A stretch of 64,000 nucleotides of DNA, taken from positions 54,273,461-54,337,460 of the forward strand of contig CAMZMU010000059.1 in assembly GCA_947311845.1 (NCBI GenBank), given 5' to 3'. The stretch is from Poa pratensis. Its lineage: Eukaryota > Streptophyta > Magnoliopsida > Poales > Poaceae. The notes below the pieces were generated by a model, which saw only the letters and a list, made by a program, of their open reading frames with translations, was not told the origin of the DNA and ran no database searches. A program made the position numbers and the translations under genes. Shown here one piece after another: positions 35,121 through 45,550 of this stretch (within the stretch, counting starts at the first letter, position 1; every line of letters begins with the position of its first letter).

Positions 35121-35142
35121 AAAAATAATTGTGTAGTGTACA
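35121..35142 (+). other. Empty MITE site and right end of the array
   Basis: Unit c reads AAAAATAATTGTGTAGTG with a single TA (35126-35127) exactly where units a and b have the 255-bp MITE between two TA copies. Fifteen bases later unit identity ends. Confidence 0.92.
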
Positions 35143-36494
35143 ATACAACTTATTTCGGATTGAGATTTGCGCGCTTGTAGGGTTCATCATTGGCTATATG
35201 TTTTGAGACACTGAAATTTGTTTTTGAATTTTCAAAATAAAGTGCTACGTGGACCCTGAGAGCCAAAACGACGGACTCAACTATGACCTCCAACAATTTC
35301 CTATAAAAAGCTTTTGTTGCACTATTTTCGACTACTACAATACTCTACATGTCAAGCCATAAACTACGCCTGTTGGTTCTATTTATGTGTTTTTAGGATC
35401 CGGTGACCCATAGAGGCACCAAAGATATTTCCAGACACTAAAATATTTAGTTGCACATTTTGGTTCTATAGAATAAAAACTTCACGACGCAAACCTGGGC
35501 CCTAAAAGCTGTCGAGAAACAAGAGAATCTATCGAAAATTTTCTCACGGTTGTTGTACATGTGGAACAATTTTTTGTATGTACCACTTGCTGCAAAGAAA
35601 ACTTTAATTATTTCCGTGATGTACACTTTGCCACAACATTTCCAAGTTCGAGCCCTTTTGACGTGCATTACTACTAGTACTGCCAATATAGAACTACTTT
35701 TGTTGTTCTATTATTCTGTTTGAGTACTGATACCATACCACCAATTGATCATTGTCATCCAACAGTAACGCATCACTCCATTTCTATTGATTATAGAGCC
35801 TTAATGTGCATTCCACAACCAACCTTATCCATTTGAGAAGCTGGAATATTTGTAGGAACACATTTTTGTTCCCTAGAATAAAAACTCACATCGCAAATCC
35901 AATCCTAAAAGTTATTGATAAACCAGAGAAATCCACCAAAGATTTATGGAACGTGAGCCTTTGTGCGTGTACACTTTGTAGATAAGAGAAAACATGGAAA
36001 ATTTAACATATCCTTTTATGTATACATACTTTGGCATAACATTTCCAATTTCGAATCCTTTTGACTTCAGCTACTACTGGTACCAATATTATAGAACTAC
36101 CAACCATTGTCATCCAACAGTAACACCTCGCTCTGTTTTGTGTTGATAAATCATGGAGCCATGGTGTGCATTTCCATAACCAACACTAGCCCTCCTAGCA
36201 ACTAAAAAACCAACCATGCCCATACGGCAATTCGTTGCAAAGAATCCACTATTATTACAGGGAGACAAAATATCCATATCTATCAAACACAAAAGGAAAA
36301 GGACACATTTCTCAAAAAAAAAAAAGGAAAAGGCCACCAAAAATCGGCTATATAAAGCCCCCATCCGCCTCGCCTCTGCCAAGTGCTACATCTCCCACGC
36401 TCCCACGGTCTCCGCGACTCCACCTCCGAAAACCCGAAGCAGGAAGCAGAGCCAAACCCCAAGAACCACCTCTTCATCCACGTGCTCTCGCCGC
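35143..36494 (+). promoter_or_regulatory. Upstream region of the single-copy paralogue
   Basis: From about 35290 this aligns in patches with the unit promoter (CAACAATTTCCTATAAAAA, CATGTCAAGCCAT, TGTACATGTGGAACAATTTT). It contains the diverged blocks 35632-35830 and 36025-36202 and a TATA box TATATAAA at 36349-36356, 146 bp before the ATG. It has no hAT element or Stowaway MITE. Confidence 0.7.
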
Positions 36495-37301
36495 ATGTCC
36501 GCCATGGCCGCGACCGGAGCAGCGCTGCGGCTACGCCTCCTGTTCCGGATGCTGCGTGTGGGGGAGCTCCTCGCCCTTGCCGCGCTCCTCTCCTGGTCCA
36601 CCTCCCGCGCGCCGTCCGCCGCCGCCGCCGCGGTGCGCGTCGCTGGGAGCCTCCTCTTCAGCCCGCGCTTCGTCTTCGTCCTCGGCAACGCCATCGTGCT
36701 GCTCCTGCTGGCTCTTTCCAGGCGCGAGCGCGACCCGTCGCCGGTCTCCTCCGCCACCAACCACCACCCCGTCTCCGCCACCTCCTCCGCCGGCGCCGGC
36801 GTCGAGCAGATCGCCGAGGTACCGGCCGCCACTACATACCCTTCCTTCGCCACCTCGACAACGCCGATGCCGACACCGGCAAGCGAAGCTCCGGCAGCGG
36901 CGGCGCCGTTGGTGGTGCTCCCCTGCAGGGAGATGGAGACGGTGTTCGAGGAGGAGGTCAAGCCGGCGATGGTGGCGGCGATGTCGCCGCGCGGCGTCGT
37001 CAGCAAGGTGCGCGCGCCGAGGCGGAGCCGGTCGGAGAAGATGTCAAGCCCGCGCGGCGTGGGCGGGTCACTCCGGCGCGCGGCGTCCCCGGAACACCAG
37101 ACTGTGCCGCTGATGCGTCGCTCGGAGTCGGAAAACGGGCGCCGGCGGCGGTCGTCGGCGTCGGCGCGTGACGTGGCGGGGTGGTCCGGGACGGAGGACG
37201 CGGAGGAGTTCCGGCGCACGGTGGAGGCGTTCATCGCGAAGCAGACCCGGTTCCGGCGCGAGGAGGAGTGCATGGCCGGAGCCCTGGTCGTGGTGGAATG
37301 A
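36495..37301 (+). CDS. DUF4408/DUF761-type protein, intact paralogue
   Basis: 268 codons in one exon. The N-terminus has two hydrophobic segments (about 15-34 and 52-75), the second being the DUF4408-like core SPRFVFVLGNAIVLLLLALS. The middle is low-complexity (Ala, Ser, Thr, Pro), followed by an Arg/Ser-rich basic region with SPRG repeats and a C-terminal DUF761 motif at about 237-258 (EEFRRTVEAFIAKQTRFRRE), then a short Met-Ala-Gly tail. Proteins of this build are plant-specific and of uncertain biochemical role; membrane association is inferred from the hydrophobic segments. The start is supported by the TATA box 146 bp upstream; an upstream in-frame ATG at 36216 lies before the TATA box and is rejected. 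This copy lacks the hAT insertion and the foreign tail and is likely the parental form of the amplified gene. Confidence 0.85.
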   Translation: MSAMAATGAALRLRLLFRMLRVGELLALAALLSWSTSRAPSAAAAAVRVAGSLLFSPRFVFVLGNAIVLLLLALSRRERDPSPVSSATNHHPVSATSSAGAGVEQIAEVPAATTYPSFATSTTPMPTPASEAPAAAAPLVVLPCREMETVFEEEVKPAMVAAMSPRGVVSKVRAPRRSRSEKMSSPRGVGGSLRRAASPEHQTVPLMRRSESENGRRRRSSASARDVAGWSGTEDAEEFRRTVEAFIAKQTRFRREEECMAGALVVVE

Positions 37302-39098
37302 TGAGCCGATGATGCTGGTCTGGTCCGGTGGTGGGGAATTACTACTGCTACTGTGTGCAAAGTACATATGGAACAAGATCTCGTTGAACCGCTAGCTTTA
37401 GCTTAGCTTGCTCTTCGTCTTCCTCCTCCGTCGGTTCGATGATCTTTTTCTGTCGCACGCGCTCGCTCGGCAGGGCAGAGAGTAAACAGGGGAGTTACGT
37501 ACGTGGCTTTACGACAGCCGTAGTAGGATCACGGACCGACGGCTGGGATCGCTCGTGATTCTCGAGGGAAACCATGGAGCAACCTGATGATTCGAACTCT
37601 TGTCTTGCGCATGCATCGGCGGTTCAAACCTGAAAAACGATGATGTTTGACATATGCTACCTCGAAAAATAAATAAAATTTCGATGGTTGCAGGAATGAG
37701 GATAAACTTTGCAGTTTGCACTAGAACATACATACGGCATGGCCGACACATGAGACGATGGATTTTTGGGAATCAGATGCCATGCCAAGAGGATGAACTT
37801 GTAAGTGCAATGCTAAGTAAGACGCGGGAATGATGTTTGATATTCGTAGCCACTCATATACATACTCCGTTAGTAGTTGCAAAAACAAAACTCTATTATT
37901 TACTGCACCGGGAGACAGTAATAAGTAGTAGGCTAGAGACGATCGAACGTGCAGAATATAATTGTTGTGGCGCCCGTGCGTGCAGAAGCTCGTCGGTTTT
38001 CCTTTGTCGGAGGAGTTGAGCGGTGGAAGTGACCTGACACGCGGCACGGGGGTCGGGTACAGATTGGAAGGAGTAAAGCGTTGTTCCATTGTTGGAATGG
38101 AATGGATGGTGCGAATGGGTGATACGAAAAGAAAACATGATGGATTTTTGTGGGGACGTACGCTTTCTCTCTTTCTTTGATATGGAGTATCTCGCAATTA
38201 AGGTATATATGCACACATCGTACGTGGACCTATTTGATTTGGATTTGTACGTTATCCATCCATGGCTCCGGATTAATCGGAATCAGATGCCGGCCGGCGA
38301 GGTGATAAAACCAGGCAGGCACGGATGTGGTCGATCTGTACGTACGTACGCTGAACCAAAACGGCACATGCATGTTAGCCATAAGTGCAGGAGGGCTAAA
38401 TAAAACGCATGCTCGTGTTCCTAGCATGCAGCCTGAGACAGCAACGAGACGCGCCGGGGCGGCTTCTCGTGCAGAAGCTCGTCGGCTTTTCTTTTGCATG
38501 CATGTGCTGGGCAGGGTGAGCTGACCGTCGGACGCGACGTGACGCGCACGGGGGACGGGACAAATCGCGGCGTTGCTCCATTTGTCAAGCCGACGAAATG
38601 ACCGCTCGGCCGGTCTCGACCCGTCCATTCCGGCCATGGCTTTGCGTGGAGTTTCCGCCCGCCACTGTTCCTGTTCGCCTCGTCGTCGTCTCGTCCCCCG
38701 GCCGGCCAGCCATGGACCCTACGTACGCCTCCATCGACGCTGCATGCGCGCACCGAACAAATTCCTTTCCTTGGATGATGCTCATGTTCGCTAGCTGCGC
38801 TGCGGTTTCCGGCTCGGTGTGATTCGCCTCTCCGTTGCGCTTAGTGCCGCCGGCCGGAACCCACCACCACCGACGAGACGATGCCATTATTCCCCTCCTC
38901 CCGAGTGCAGAGTTTTTTCTCTCCTGCGTGGAGAGAGCCATTGGGAATCGATGTTCGGCGGCGGAACGCGGTGAGCTCCGACGACTCCGTGTCTGTGTTG
39001 CTCTTGGTGGTGGTCTCTGCGCTCCCCTGCACTCGGAGCCCATCGGTCGCCGCTGATTCCAAGAGATTCGCGGTCTGCAGCTCCTGCCGCGTCGCAGC
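37302..39098. other. 3' flank of the paralogue, with a local duplication
   Basis: No gene recognised. Two diverged copies of a block lie at about 37769-38095 and 38280-38585; shared text includes GGAATCAGATGCC and CGTGCAGAAGCTCGTCGG, with TTGTTCCATTG/TTGCTCCATTTG at the ends. The period is about 0.5 kb. GC-rich open frames at 38.5-39.1 kb overlap on both strands and show no domain. Confidence 0.5.
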
Positions 39099-39100
39099 TA

Positions 39101-39223
39101 CTTCCTCCGTTCCAATTTAATTGACTTACTATCCACCAAATGTGGACGTATCTAGACATGTTACATGTATATATATATCTATATGTGGTGCATAGCAAGT
39201 CAATTAAATTGGAACGGAGGGAG
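39101..39223. mobile_element. Stowaway MITE
   Basis: 123 bp, ends CTTCCTCCGTTCCAATTTAA and TTAAATTGGAACGGAGGGAG with TA on both sides. Same family as the element at 46249. Confidence 0.95.
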
Positions 39224-39225
39224 TA

Positions 39226-40007
39226 GCTACGTACGGCAGTGCTGGGTCGTTTTCTGCGTCTAATTTGTCTGACGCGGTCCTCTTGCATGTCCTGCAGAAA
39301 GCTGCAGCACGTACGTACGGGAACCTCTTCCGTCGTGTTCCAAGCGCCCACACACACACCACCTCTGCTCAGTGCAGCTCGGGGAGCAAAATTGTACCAC
39401 TCCACAAAAACAGTTCGTGGAAGAAAATGTTCCACCAACTCTAGAGTACCATGACAACACTCGTTGACACATGAAAACTCGTACATTCTACAATCTCCAA
39501 CGAGTTACACCAAAATTTTATAGTCTTGTACTCTAGAATCATCTGGCAAATTATTTATGTTATTTACTAACCAAATTTTGTACTATGTATCTAACGATAT
39601 TATGAACAACGACATGTATAAATGCAACTATAGTACATTAAGAAATAAAATAAAATAAATCCACTATTTTTTGGGTAACTGGAGATTTATTGATTAACAT
39701 AAGTCCATCAGTAAATGTCGGAAATGAAATTTGCTAAACAATGGATTGATCATTCCTTAGAGCCATTTCTGCTAGGAATACAAAATTACATTCGTAATGA
39801 TAATATTTAAATTGTGTAACATCTATGCATCTTAATAATTATTTACGTGATTAATATATCAAAAGGTGCAGGAATATAAATAGCGCTTACCAAGTGACAA
39901 ATACTAGTTATGAAATAAATAAAGAAGTTCAGTATAAATAGTTGAGCAACTAATGTTAACTTTCATTAGGCCAGTATAAAAAATAAAAAAAATAAAGAAG
40001 TTCAGTA
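39226..40007. other. AT-rich stretch without a gene
   Basis: Nothing recognised. A 22-bp stretch beginning AAATAAAGAAGTTCAG occurs twice (about 39916 and 39988) just before the dehydratase fragment, a sign of local slippage or repair. Confidence 0.5.
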
Positions 40008-40027
40008 TAAAAAAATGGCTTATGCCA
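40008..40027 (+). repeat. 20-bp direct repeat, left copy
   Basis: TAAAAAAATGGCTTATGCCA, perfect match to 42235-42254. It flanks the block holding the dehydratase frame; the ORF's ATG lies inside the repeat. Confidence 0.9.
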
Positions 40028-40873
40028 GGGGCGTATAGCGAGGAGGCGGCAGGAAAAGCGTACCCGGGGCGCAAAGCCATCCCGTGCGATCAGTTCGATA
40101 TAGCATTCCAGGCTGTGGAGAGCTGGATTGCGGACCGTGCGATGCTCCCCCTAGAGAACTCCCTCGGTGGAAGCATCCACCGGAACTACGACCTCCTACT
40201 CCGGCACCGCCTCCACATTGTCGGCGAGGTGCAGCTCCCGGTGCACCACTGCCTCGTCGCGCTCCCGGGCGTGCACGTGGGGAGCCTCACACGCGTGATG
40301 AGCCACCCGCAGGCGTTAGCCCAGTGCGAGTACACGCTCATCCGCATGGAGCGCAACTTCGTACTTCAGAACATGGACGACACGGCCGGCTCCGCCGAGT
40401 ACGTGGCCCGAAATGGCCTCGTCGACACGGCCGCCATTGCGTCCTCCCGTGCTGCCGCACTTTATGGCTTGGAGGTTCTAGCCAGTGGCATCCAGGACAA
40501 CTCCAACAACGTGACGCGGTTCATGATGCTGGCACGGGATCCCTTAGTGCCGCGCACTGACCAGCCGGCGAAGACCAGCATTGTGTTCGCGGCAAACGGC
40601 AACGAAGGCCCATCGGTTCTCTTCAAGGTGCTTTCGTCCTTCGCCTTACGTAATATCAGTCTTACGAAGATTGAGAGCCGACCGCACCACCACCGTCCCA
40701 ATGAAAGCAATTGTGGCACAAGACCCGTAGTGCCCAAATTCGACTACATATTTTTTCTTGATTTGGAGGCCTCTCTCGCCGAGCCGCGCATGCAAAACCC
40801 GCTCGCCACAGTTACGGAGTTTACCTCGTTCCTGCGGGTGCTCGGGAGCTACCCTATGGATCTGACGTGTTAG
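40022..40873 (+). CDS. Arogenate/prephenate dehydratase, 5'-truncated copy
   Basis: 283 codons, no intron. In plants this enzyme (ADT) converts arogenate to phenylalanine in the plastid. Visible: the dehydratase domain at about 1-175 with [18 protein letters not shown] (42-59) and NVTRF (163-167, catalytic TRF), then an ACT regulatory domain at about 184-275 with the ESRP motif (218-221). Plant ADTs are usually about 380-430 residues and start with a plastid transit peptide. Here the transit peptide and the first strand of the catalytic domain are missing: homology starts at [15 protein letters not shown] directly after a 20-bp repeat in AT-rich DNA. The remaining frame is open to a natural-looking end ([10 protein letters not shown]). 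Probably a non-functional or mislocalised gene fragment, though recent enough to stay open. Confidence 0.75.
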   Translation: MPGAYSEEAAGKAYPGRKAIPCDQFDIAFQAVESWIADRAMLPLENSLGGSIHRNYDLLLRHRLHIVGEVQLPVHHCLVALPGVHVGSLTRVMSHPQALAQCEYTLIRMERNFVLQNMDDTAGSAEYVARNGLVDTAAIASSRAAALYGLEVLASGIQDNSNNVTRFMMLARDPLVPRTDQPAKTSIVFAANGNEGPSVLFKVLSSFALRNISLTKIESRPHHHRPNESNCGTRPVVPKFDYIFFLDLEASLAEPRMQNPLATVTEFTSFLRVLGSYPMDLTC

Positions 40874-41732
40874 AGGAGTTTGAAAAATAGACTGGCCTCA
40901 TTTTTTTTCATGTATTTTATATTTATGAAGTGGCTCTCGTATTATGATGTTTTTTTAATATTAGTATTTGTTCTGATGTTTTATATATCTATGCAGCGGT
41001 AATTGGGTGCTTCCATTTTGAGGATGCATGTCTTGATAACGTAACGTCATGGAGCAAGTGTGTTGTTGATTTTATTAATTTTTCTTGTTATATATCTCAC
41101 TTTGAAGTCTCTCTGTTTCCTCATTTTCTTCCCATGTCCTTAACCTTTTCGTACCACATTTGACGCTTGGTGTGCCGCAGAGGAAGTTCTTGTAATCTTC
41201 TCTTTCGGTGGTTTCGTTGTTTCAGATGGATATGTGTAGATTCGAAATCTTAGAATCATCTGCATGTTCTAATTGGGTGGTGATTTTTTAGAGTAGCTAT
41301 GTATAAGGATGTTGAGCATGAGAGCTTCTTTCATTCTCTGAAATGTAGAATGCCTCGCCTGGCGCATGCAGCTCGGATGCGCGAACCGCAAATGGTCCCA
41401 CTTGAGATTGTACACACTAATCAATGACTTGGTAATCATCTTGGAAACAGTAATATTCAGTTCACCTCTGTTATGAACAACTTATGGGACTTGGCATGCA
41501 AGCAAGCAATTTATTCATAGAGCAACCATAACATCAGTTTAGGCTATTTTTGTGACAAATGGTGATGTACACGTCTGTTTTCGGATTCTAAGATATACCA
41601 TCACAAGATTTTTATGGCAAACCCTATATATCGCCTTATGCGAGCTCTACCTACGACTCTCCCATGGAGGTTTTCTCGCTGGGCCGGCCCATTAGTATAT
41701 CCACACACAGAAAAGAAGAGTAAATAGGAGAT
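40874..41732. other. Sequence downstream of the dehydratase frame
   Basis: AT-rich, no gene. Lies within the block bounded by the 20-bp direct repeats, so it may be the 3' flank that came with the fragment. Confidence 0.4.
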
Positions 41733-41804
41733 GGCGTTGGAAGTGGGATTCGAACCCCGCGCGCGCAATGATGAGCTAGAGAGCATTGCCACTGCGCTAG
41801 GGAC
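41733..41804 (-). pseudogene. tRNA-like relic (box A and box B)
   Basis: On the minus strand it reads TAGCGCAGTGGCAATGC (box A-like) and GGGGTTCGAATCCCAC (box B) at tRNA-like spacing. The acceptor ends do not pair (GTCCCTA against CCAACGCC), so this is not a working tRNA. It could be a tRNA pseudogene or the head of a tRNA-derived SINE. Confidence 0.5.
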
Positions 41805-41950
41805 GTGATCGTGTTCATTCTTCTTTTTTTCTTCCCTATATTTGTTTCTCGTTTGCTGTTTTCGATTCTTTTTCCGTTTTCCTTTTTATGTTTTCCGTTT
41901 TTTCTGTTTCCTTCTTTCCTGTTTCTTTCGTTTTATGTTTTATTTTTGTT
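41805..41950. other. Pyrimidine-rich tract
   Basis: T/C-rich stretch (TTTC and TTCC repeats) between the tRNA-like relic and the minisatellite. No gene. Confidence 0.6.
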
Positions 41951-42242
41951 TATTTTGAAAATGGTTCATATTTTGGAAAAAAAATATTTTTAAAAATGGT
42001 TCAGTTTGAAAAATATTTTATTTTATTCCGATTTTGAAAATGGTTCGATTTAAAAAATGGTTCCTTTTTTAAAATGGTTCCGATTTTTTTTAAATGGTTC
42101 CTTTTTGAAAATGGTTCTGATTTTTAAAAAATGGTTTCGATTTTAAAAAATGGTTTCGATTTAAAAAATTGGATCCGATTTTTGAAAATGGTTTCTTTTT
42201 GAAAATGGTTCCGATTTAAAAAATGGTTCCGATTTAAAAAAA
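41951..42242 (+). repeat. Degenerate minisatellite
   Basis: About a dozen imperfect copies of AAAATGGTTCCGATTT, mostly 18-25 bp apart, with A/T tract length varying. It ends in the A run of the right-hand 20-bp direct repeat. Confidence 0.85.
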
Positions 42243-42254
42243 TGGCTTATGCCA
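42235..42254 (+). repeat. 20-bp direct repeat, right copy
   Basis: Perfect match to 40008-40027. Confidence 0.9.
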
Positions 42255-42990
42255 TCGGCATTGAGTTGATGAAGCGGCCCGGACCGACCTTATGCGTACG
42301 CTTACGCGAGACTGGTTTCGTAATTGACATATGGCTTGTACCATATATGCGGATGGCGGGTGTCTGTCTCTCTCTCAATAAACGGCCTGGCATTTTCAAT
42401 GGAGGACCTGAAAGGGATATAAAATTGACAATTAGTTGATCGGTGTTGTGGTTGTAGGTTCGTAGGTATGAAGCGGTTCTATTTACGAAAGCCCCTAAGC
42501 CACGTAAAATATGCAAAAGATAAAGTAGAAAGCATCTAACTTTATTTTGCAGGGGCAATGTGATATGGTCACGGTAAGTTTTATGAATTGTTTATAAACT
42601 GTCGGCGCAAAGGAGACCATTGGCGCAAGGACCATATCATGTCGCATTACATTTGATGTTATGTTATTGTGTGCATGTTATATTGTGTGTATATATATGT
42701 TTATATATTAGTTACACGGCGGTAGTAATATAAGATGATCCCTCCAAAATACCATATAGCGTTCTCCCTTTAGCGTGCACCACCGAAAGTTCTATGTTAT
42801 GAGGCAAGCCGTGATGATCGGGTGTCAGACATATCGTCGTTCGCATACAGTGGGTGTAAGACATGTTTGCACACGCGAATATGCTGAAGGTTATTATGGA
42901 GAGCCTAGCATGTACAGACATGGCCTCGGAACACAGTGACCGAAAGGTTAAGCACGAGTCACATAGTTGTTGTGATTGACATAGTGATGT
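42255..42990. other. Stretch without recognised content
   Basis: Short frames only. Could be a decayed LTR or leader of the Copia relic that follows, but no boundary can be placed. Confidence 0.3.
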
Positions 42991-45550
42991 CTACTTTTGA
43001 AGTTATGCTATCGGCCGTGACGATCGGGGGTAGTATGATGGATTAGGATCATGTAATCACTAAAACGATGCGAGGGATATTCGTTTTGAGTGGGAGTTAT
43101 GGTAGTTTTATTTTATTAAAACTTGAACCCATATTTATTATGAATAAAGTCTTTATGTTTTGCAAAACCTTTGTAGATATAACCTGTTCGATAGACCTTT
43201 AAAACTTAGGTGCATTTCTGTGATTGAGAAACTTAAAAAGGTTGGGTCCAAACCTCATAGTTTTATATCGTAGCTTGAGGATACTCCTTGTTTCAAACCT
43301 TTTAGCTTTATATGATACAAAACCCGCTAGGAGATAAACCCGGAGATTCCGCTAACAAAAGGATATTTGGATTATCAAGTTTTGTGCGGATAATTTCATC
43401 ATAGTCTAGTGTATGCTATGATCTCTGCCATAGAGAATGAACTGTGGGTACGTGTTGACAGATCGTGAACTTTTGGAATGGTCCTTGAGATTGATGATCT
43501 GTATGCACCGTAAATCAGGTTTTCTTCTCGACCAAGATGGAAGAGAACACTCGCATTAAAGAGCACGTGACAGTCATGCTTGATGCATTGGTCATACTTG
43601 ATGACATTGAGACGCCTCGCTCAGCTCGATCGCTGGATGACAGACAATGTTGCCAGATGCAAATGTTTTATCATAGACTATGTCATGCAAGGGGAATCGT
43701 TCACCTTCATGAATTCTTGATTGCATTGAAGAATCAAGAAGATGAAACAGATCGCCGGAAAGTTATCAATGATGATGGTGTATATATGATATACGCGTTA
43801 TGAATGTTTTACCTAAACAAGTACTCGATGCAGTGACTAAGTTCTAATACTGGTTATATTTTATGAAACAAGATTTTCTGTTTAAGTAGCTTGGAAGGAT
43901 GAGGAGACAATGTGTGTTGTGATGGCCATAGACACTCTTTCTCGACATCTACCATTTTGGATTAATTTGGATTTGAACAAATTCCTTTTTGATCGCCTGT
44001 TAGCATGATCATTATAAATGTGTCTTCCCTCTAGCGAGACAATTAATTATTCATATTTGCTAGTGACAAAATTGTTGTCCTATATTTATGAGTAATATCT
44101 TTAATGGTCATACACCGATTATGAATGGAATGTTCTTATGTGAATCTAGATGGTAGTAGCTCTCACATTTATAACATTAATGCCAAAAGGATACAAACTT
44201 AGTAATGACACCACATTCTTGTGGCACTAACGTTTTGAGTTATATGCATGAGGAAACTCCATTCTGATGGATCTCCGAGTGTTTAGATTATGATCTTATG
44301 ACACTTGCAAAATAAGTAAAACACCGTTTTCTGGAAACGGGCATGTAACTTGTTGAAGATCATACATTATGATGTGTGTGGATCAATGAAGTACTTCAAC
44401 GTATAGTGGAAATCATTATTTTGTAAACTTCACCAATGATTTGAGTAGATATGGGTATATCCACTTAAAGAAATGCTGGTCTTAAAAATTTGATAAGATC
44501 AAACAGGTTCGGAGTGAAGTAAGAAAAAATAAACTTAACAAGAAAATCAAATTCTTGCGATACAGATCGAGGAAACAAGGATTTGAGTTATGAGTTTGGC
44601 ATATCATTGAAAGATTTGTGAAAAGAGTTCCACAAATTACGTTGCACGGAACACCATAATGTTATGGTGTGTTAGGACGTCGTAATCACACTCTATTGGA
44701 TATTGTGTGGTAAATAAAATCTCTTATCGAATTATTGTGATCATTGGAGTCACATGGTAGAAACAAAACACTCACTTTAGATAATAGGGAAACCATCTAA
44801 ATCCGTGGAGGTAATACCATATGAGTGATGGCATGGCTTTTAGCCTAGATTGTCGTTTCGTTATTTTAGTGTTTTGATATGATCAAACCTAAAACAGATA
44901 AATCCATCTTTTTAGTGTATCTAAGAAATCAATTGGATACATTTCGCAGGACAAAGGCAAATTTGTTGCTGGAACGTACCTTGCTCAAGAAATAGTTTCT
45001 TGTCAAGGGTATAAGTGGGAAAAAATTAGAGCAAGACGAAGTTAATGAACTTTCTCTCCGGACATCGAGTGGCGCAACGGAAAATAATGTTCTGGTACCG
45101 TCCTCCACAACTGGGAGGGAGCTGATGATAATGATCATGACGCACTGAGCTCATACTAAGATCGTAGGCGTACGAGAATGTGTCCCACGCTATGTGGTAG
45201 AACAATCTTGTTATAAACGTCATGTTAATGGAACATGACAAGCCTACGAACTACAAAGAAGCGATGGTAAATCTAAATCCGAGAAATGGCTATGAGCCAT
45301 ATATAATCCGAGATAAAATCCATGTACGATTGCCAACTAATGACTTGGGTAAATCTTCTTGATGGCCTCCAGGCCATTGAAAGTAAATGGATTTTTATGA
45401 CAAAATAGACGCTGACAGAAAGGCAACCGTCTATAAGGATCGATTTGTCACAAATCAATTTTGACAAATTTAAAAGTTGACCACAACGAGATTTTGTCTC
45501 AAGTGGCGACGCCTAAGTCTGTTTAGGATTTTTCTAGCAATTATTTTCAA
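42991..45550 (+). mobile_element. Heavily decayed Copia (Angela/BARE-like) element
   Basis: Traces appear in the expected order. A gag-like frame at 43537-43803 includes RIKEHVTVMLDALVILDD. Integrase pieces at 44360-44705 include IHYDVCG, NDLSRYGYIHL, KIKFLR and, after further decay, the remains of a GTP..NGV..RRN..LLD motif. The start of Copia reverse transcriptase at 45240-45547 shows KPTNYKEAM, then KIDADRKATVYK and RIFLAI. Stops and frameshifts are everywhere; homology ends at about 45550 within reverse transcriptase. Both ends are uncertain. Confidence 0.75.

Larger units (their letters stand above)
1..35142 (+). repeat. Direct tandem array of ~12.24-kb units
   Basis: The sequence at position 1 recurs at 12234 and again at 24475, and everything between recurs in the same order with only scattered substitutions and small indels. 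Identity to the unit stops at 35142, after GTGTAGTGTACA, where single-copy sequence begins. The same point inside the array is 10915 and 23156, so these are the unit junctions. The array contains at least three units; the first is cut by the window start. Right-hand parts of units one and two are nearly identical, whereas the last unit has several private changes (for example around 31250-33160). Confidence 0.97.
23157..35142 (+). repeat. Array unit c (last unit, 11986 bp)
   Basis: The length equals unit b minus the 255-bp MITE and its TA duplication, give or take 2 bp. It abuts the unique right flank and carries private substitutions and a mutated hAT end (CAT instead of CAG at 32598). Confidence 0.93.

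Noticed and set aside
1..35142. Array as a pure assembly artefact
   Set aside because: Copies differ by a MITE, silent changes and indels, and the last unit has private changes; exact copy number still needs long reads.
36216..36494. Upstream in-frame ATG extending the paralogue to 361 residues
   Set aside because: It lies upstream of the TATA box at 36349, and the added residues have no match in the unit copies.
41733..41804. Functional tRNA
   Set aside because: Acceptor strands do not pair and no normal anticodon arm can be drawn.
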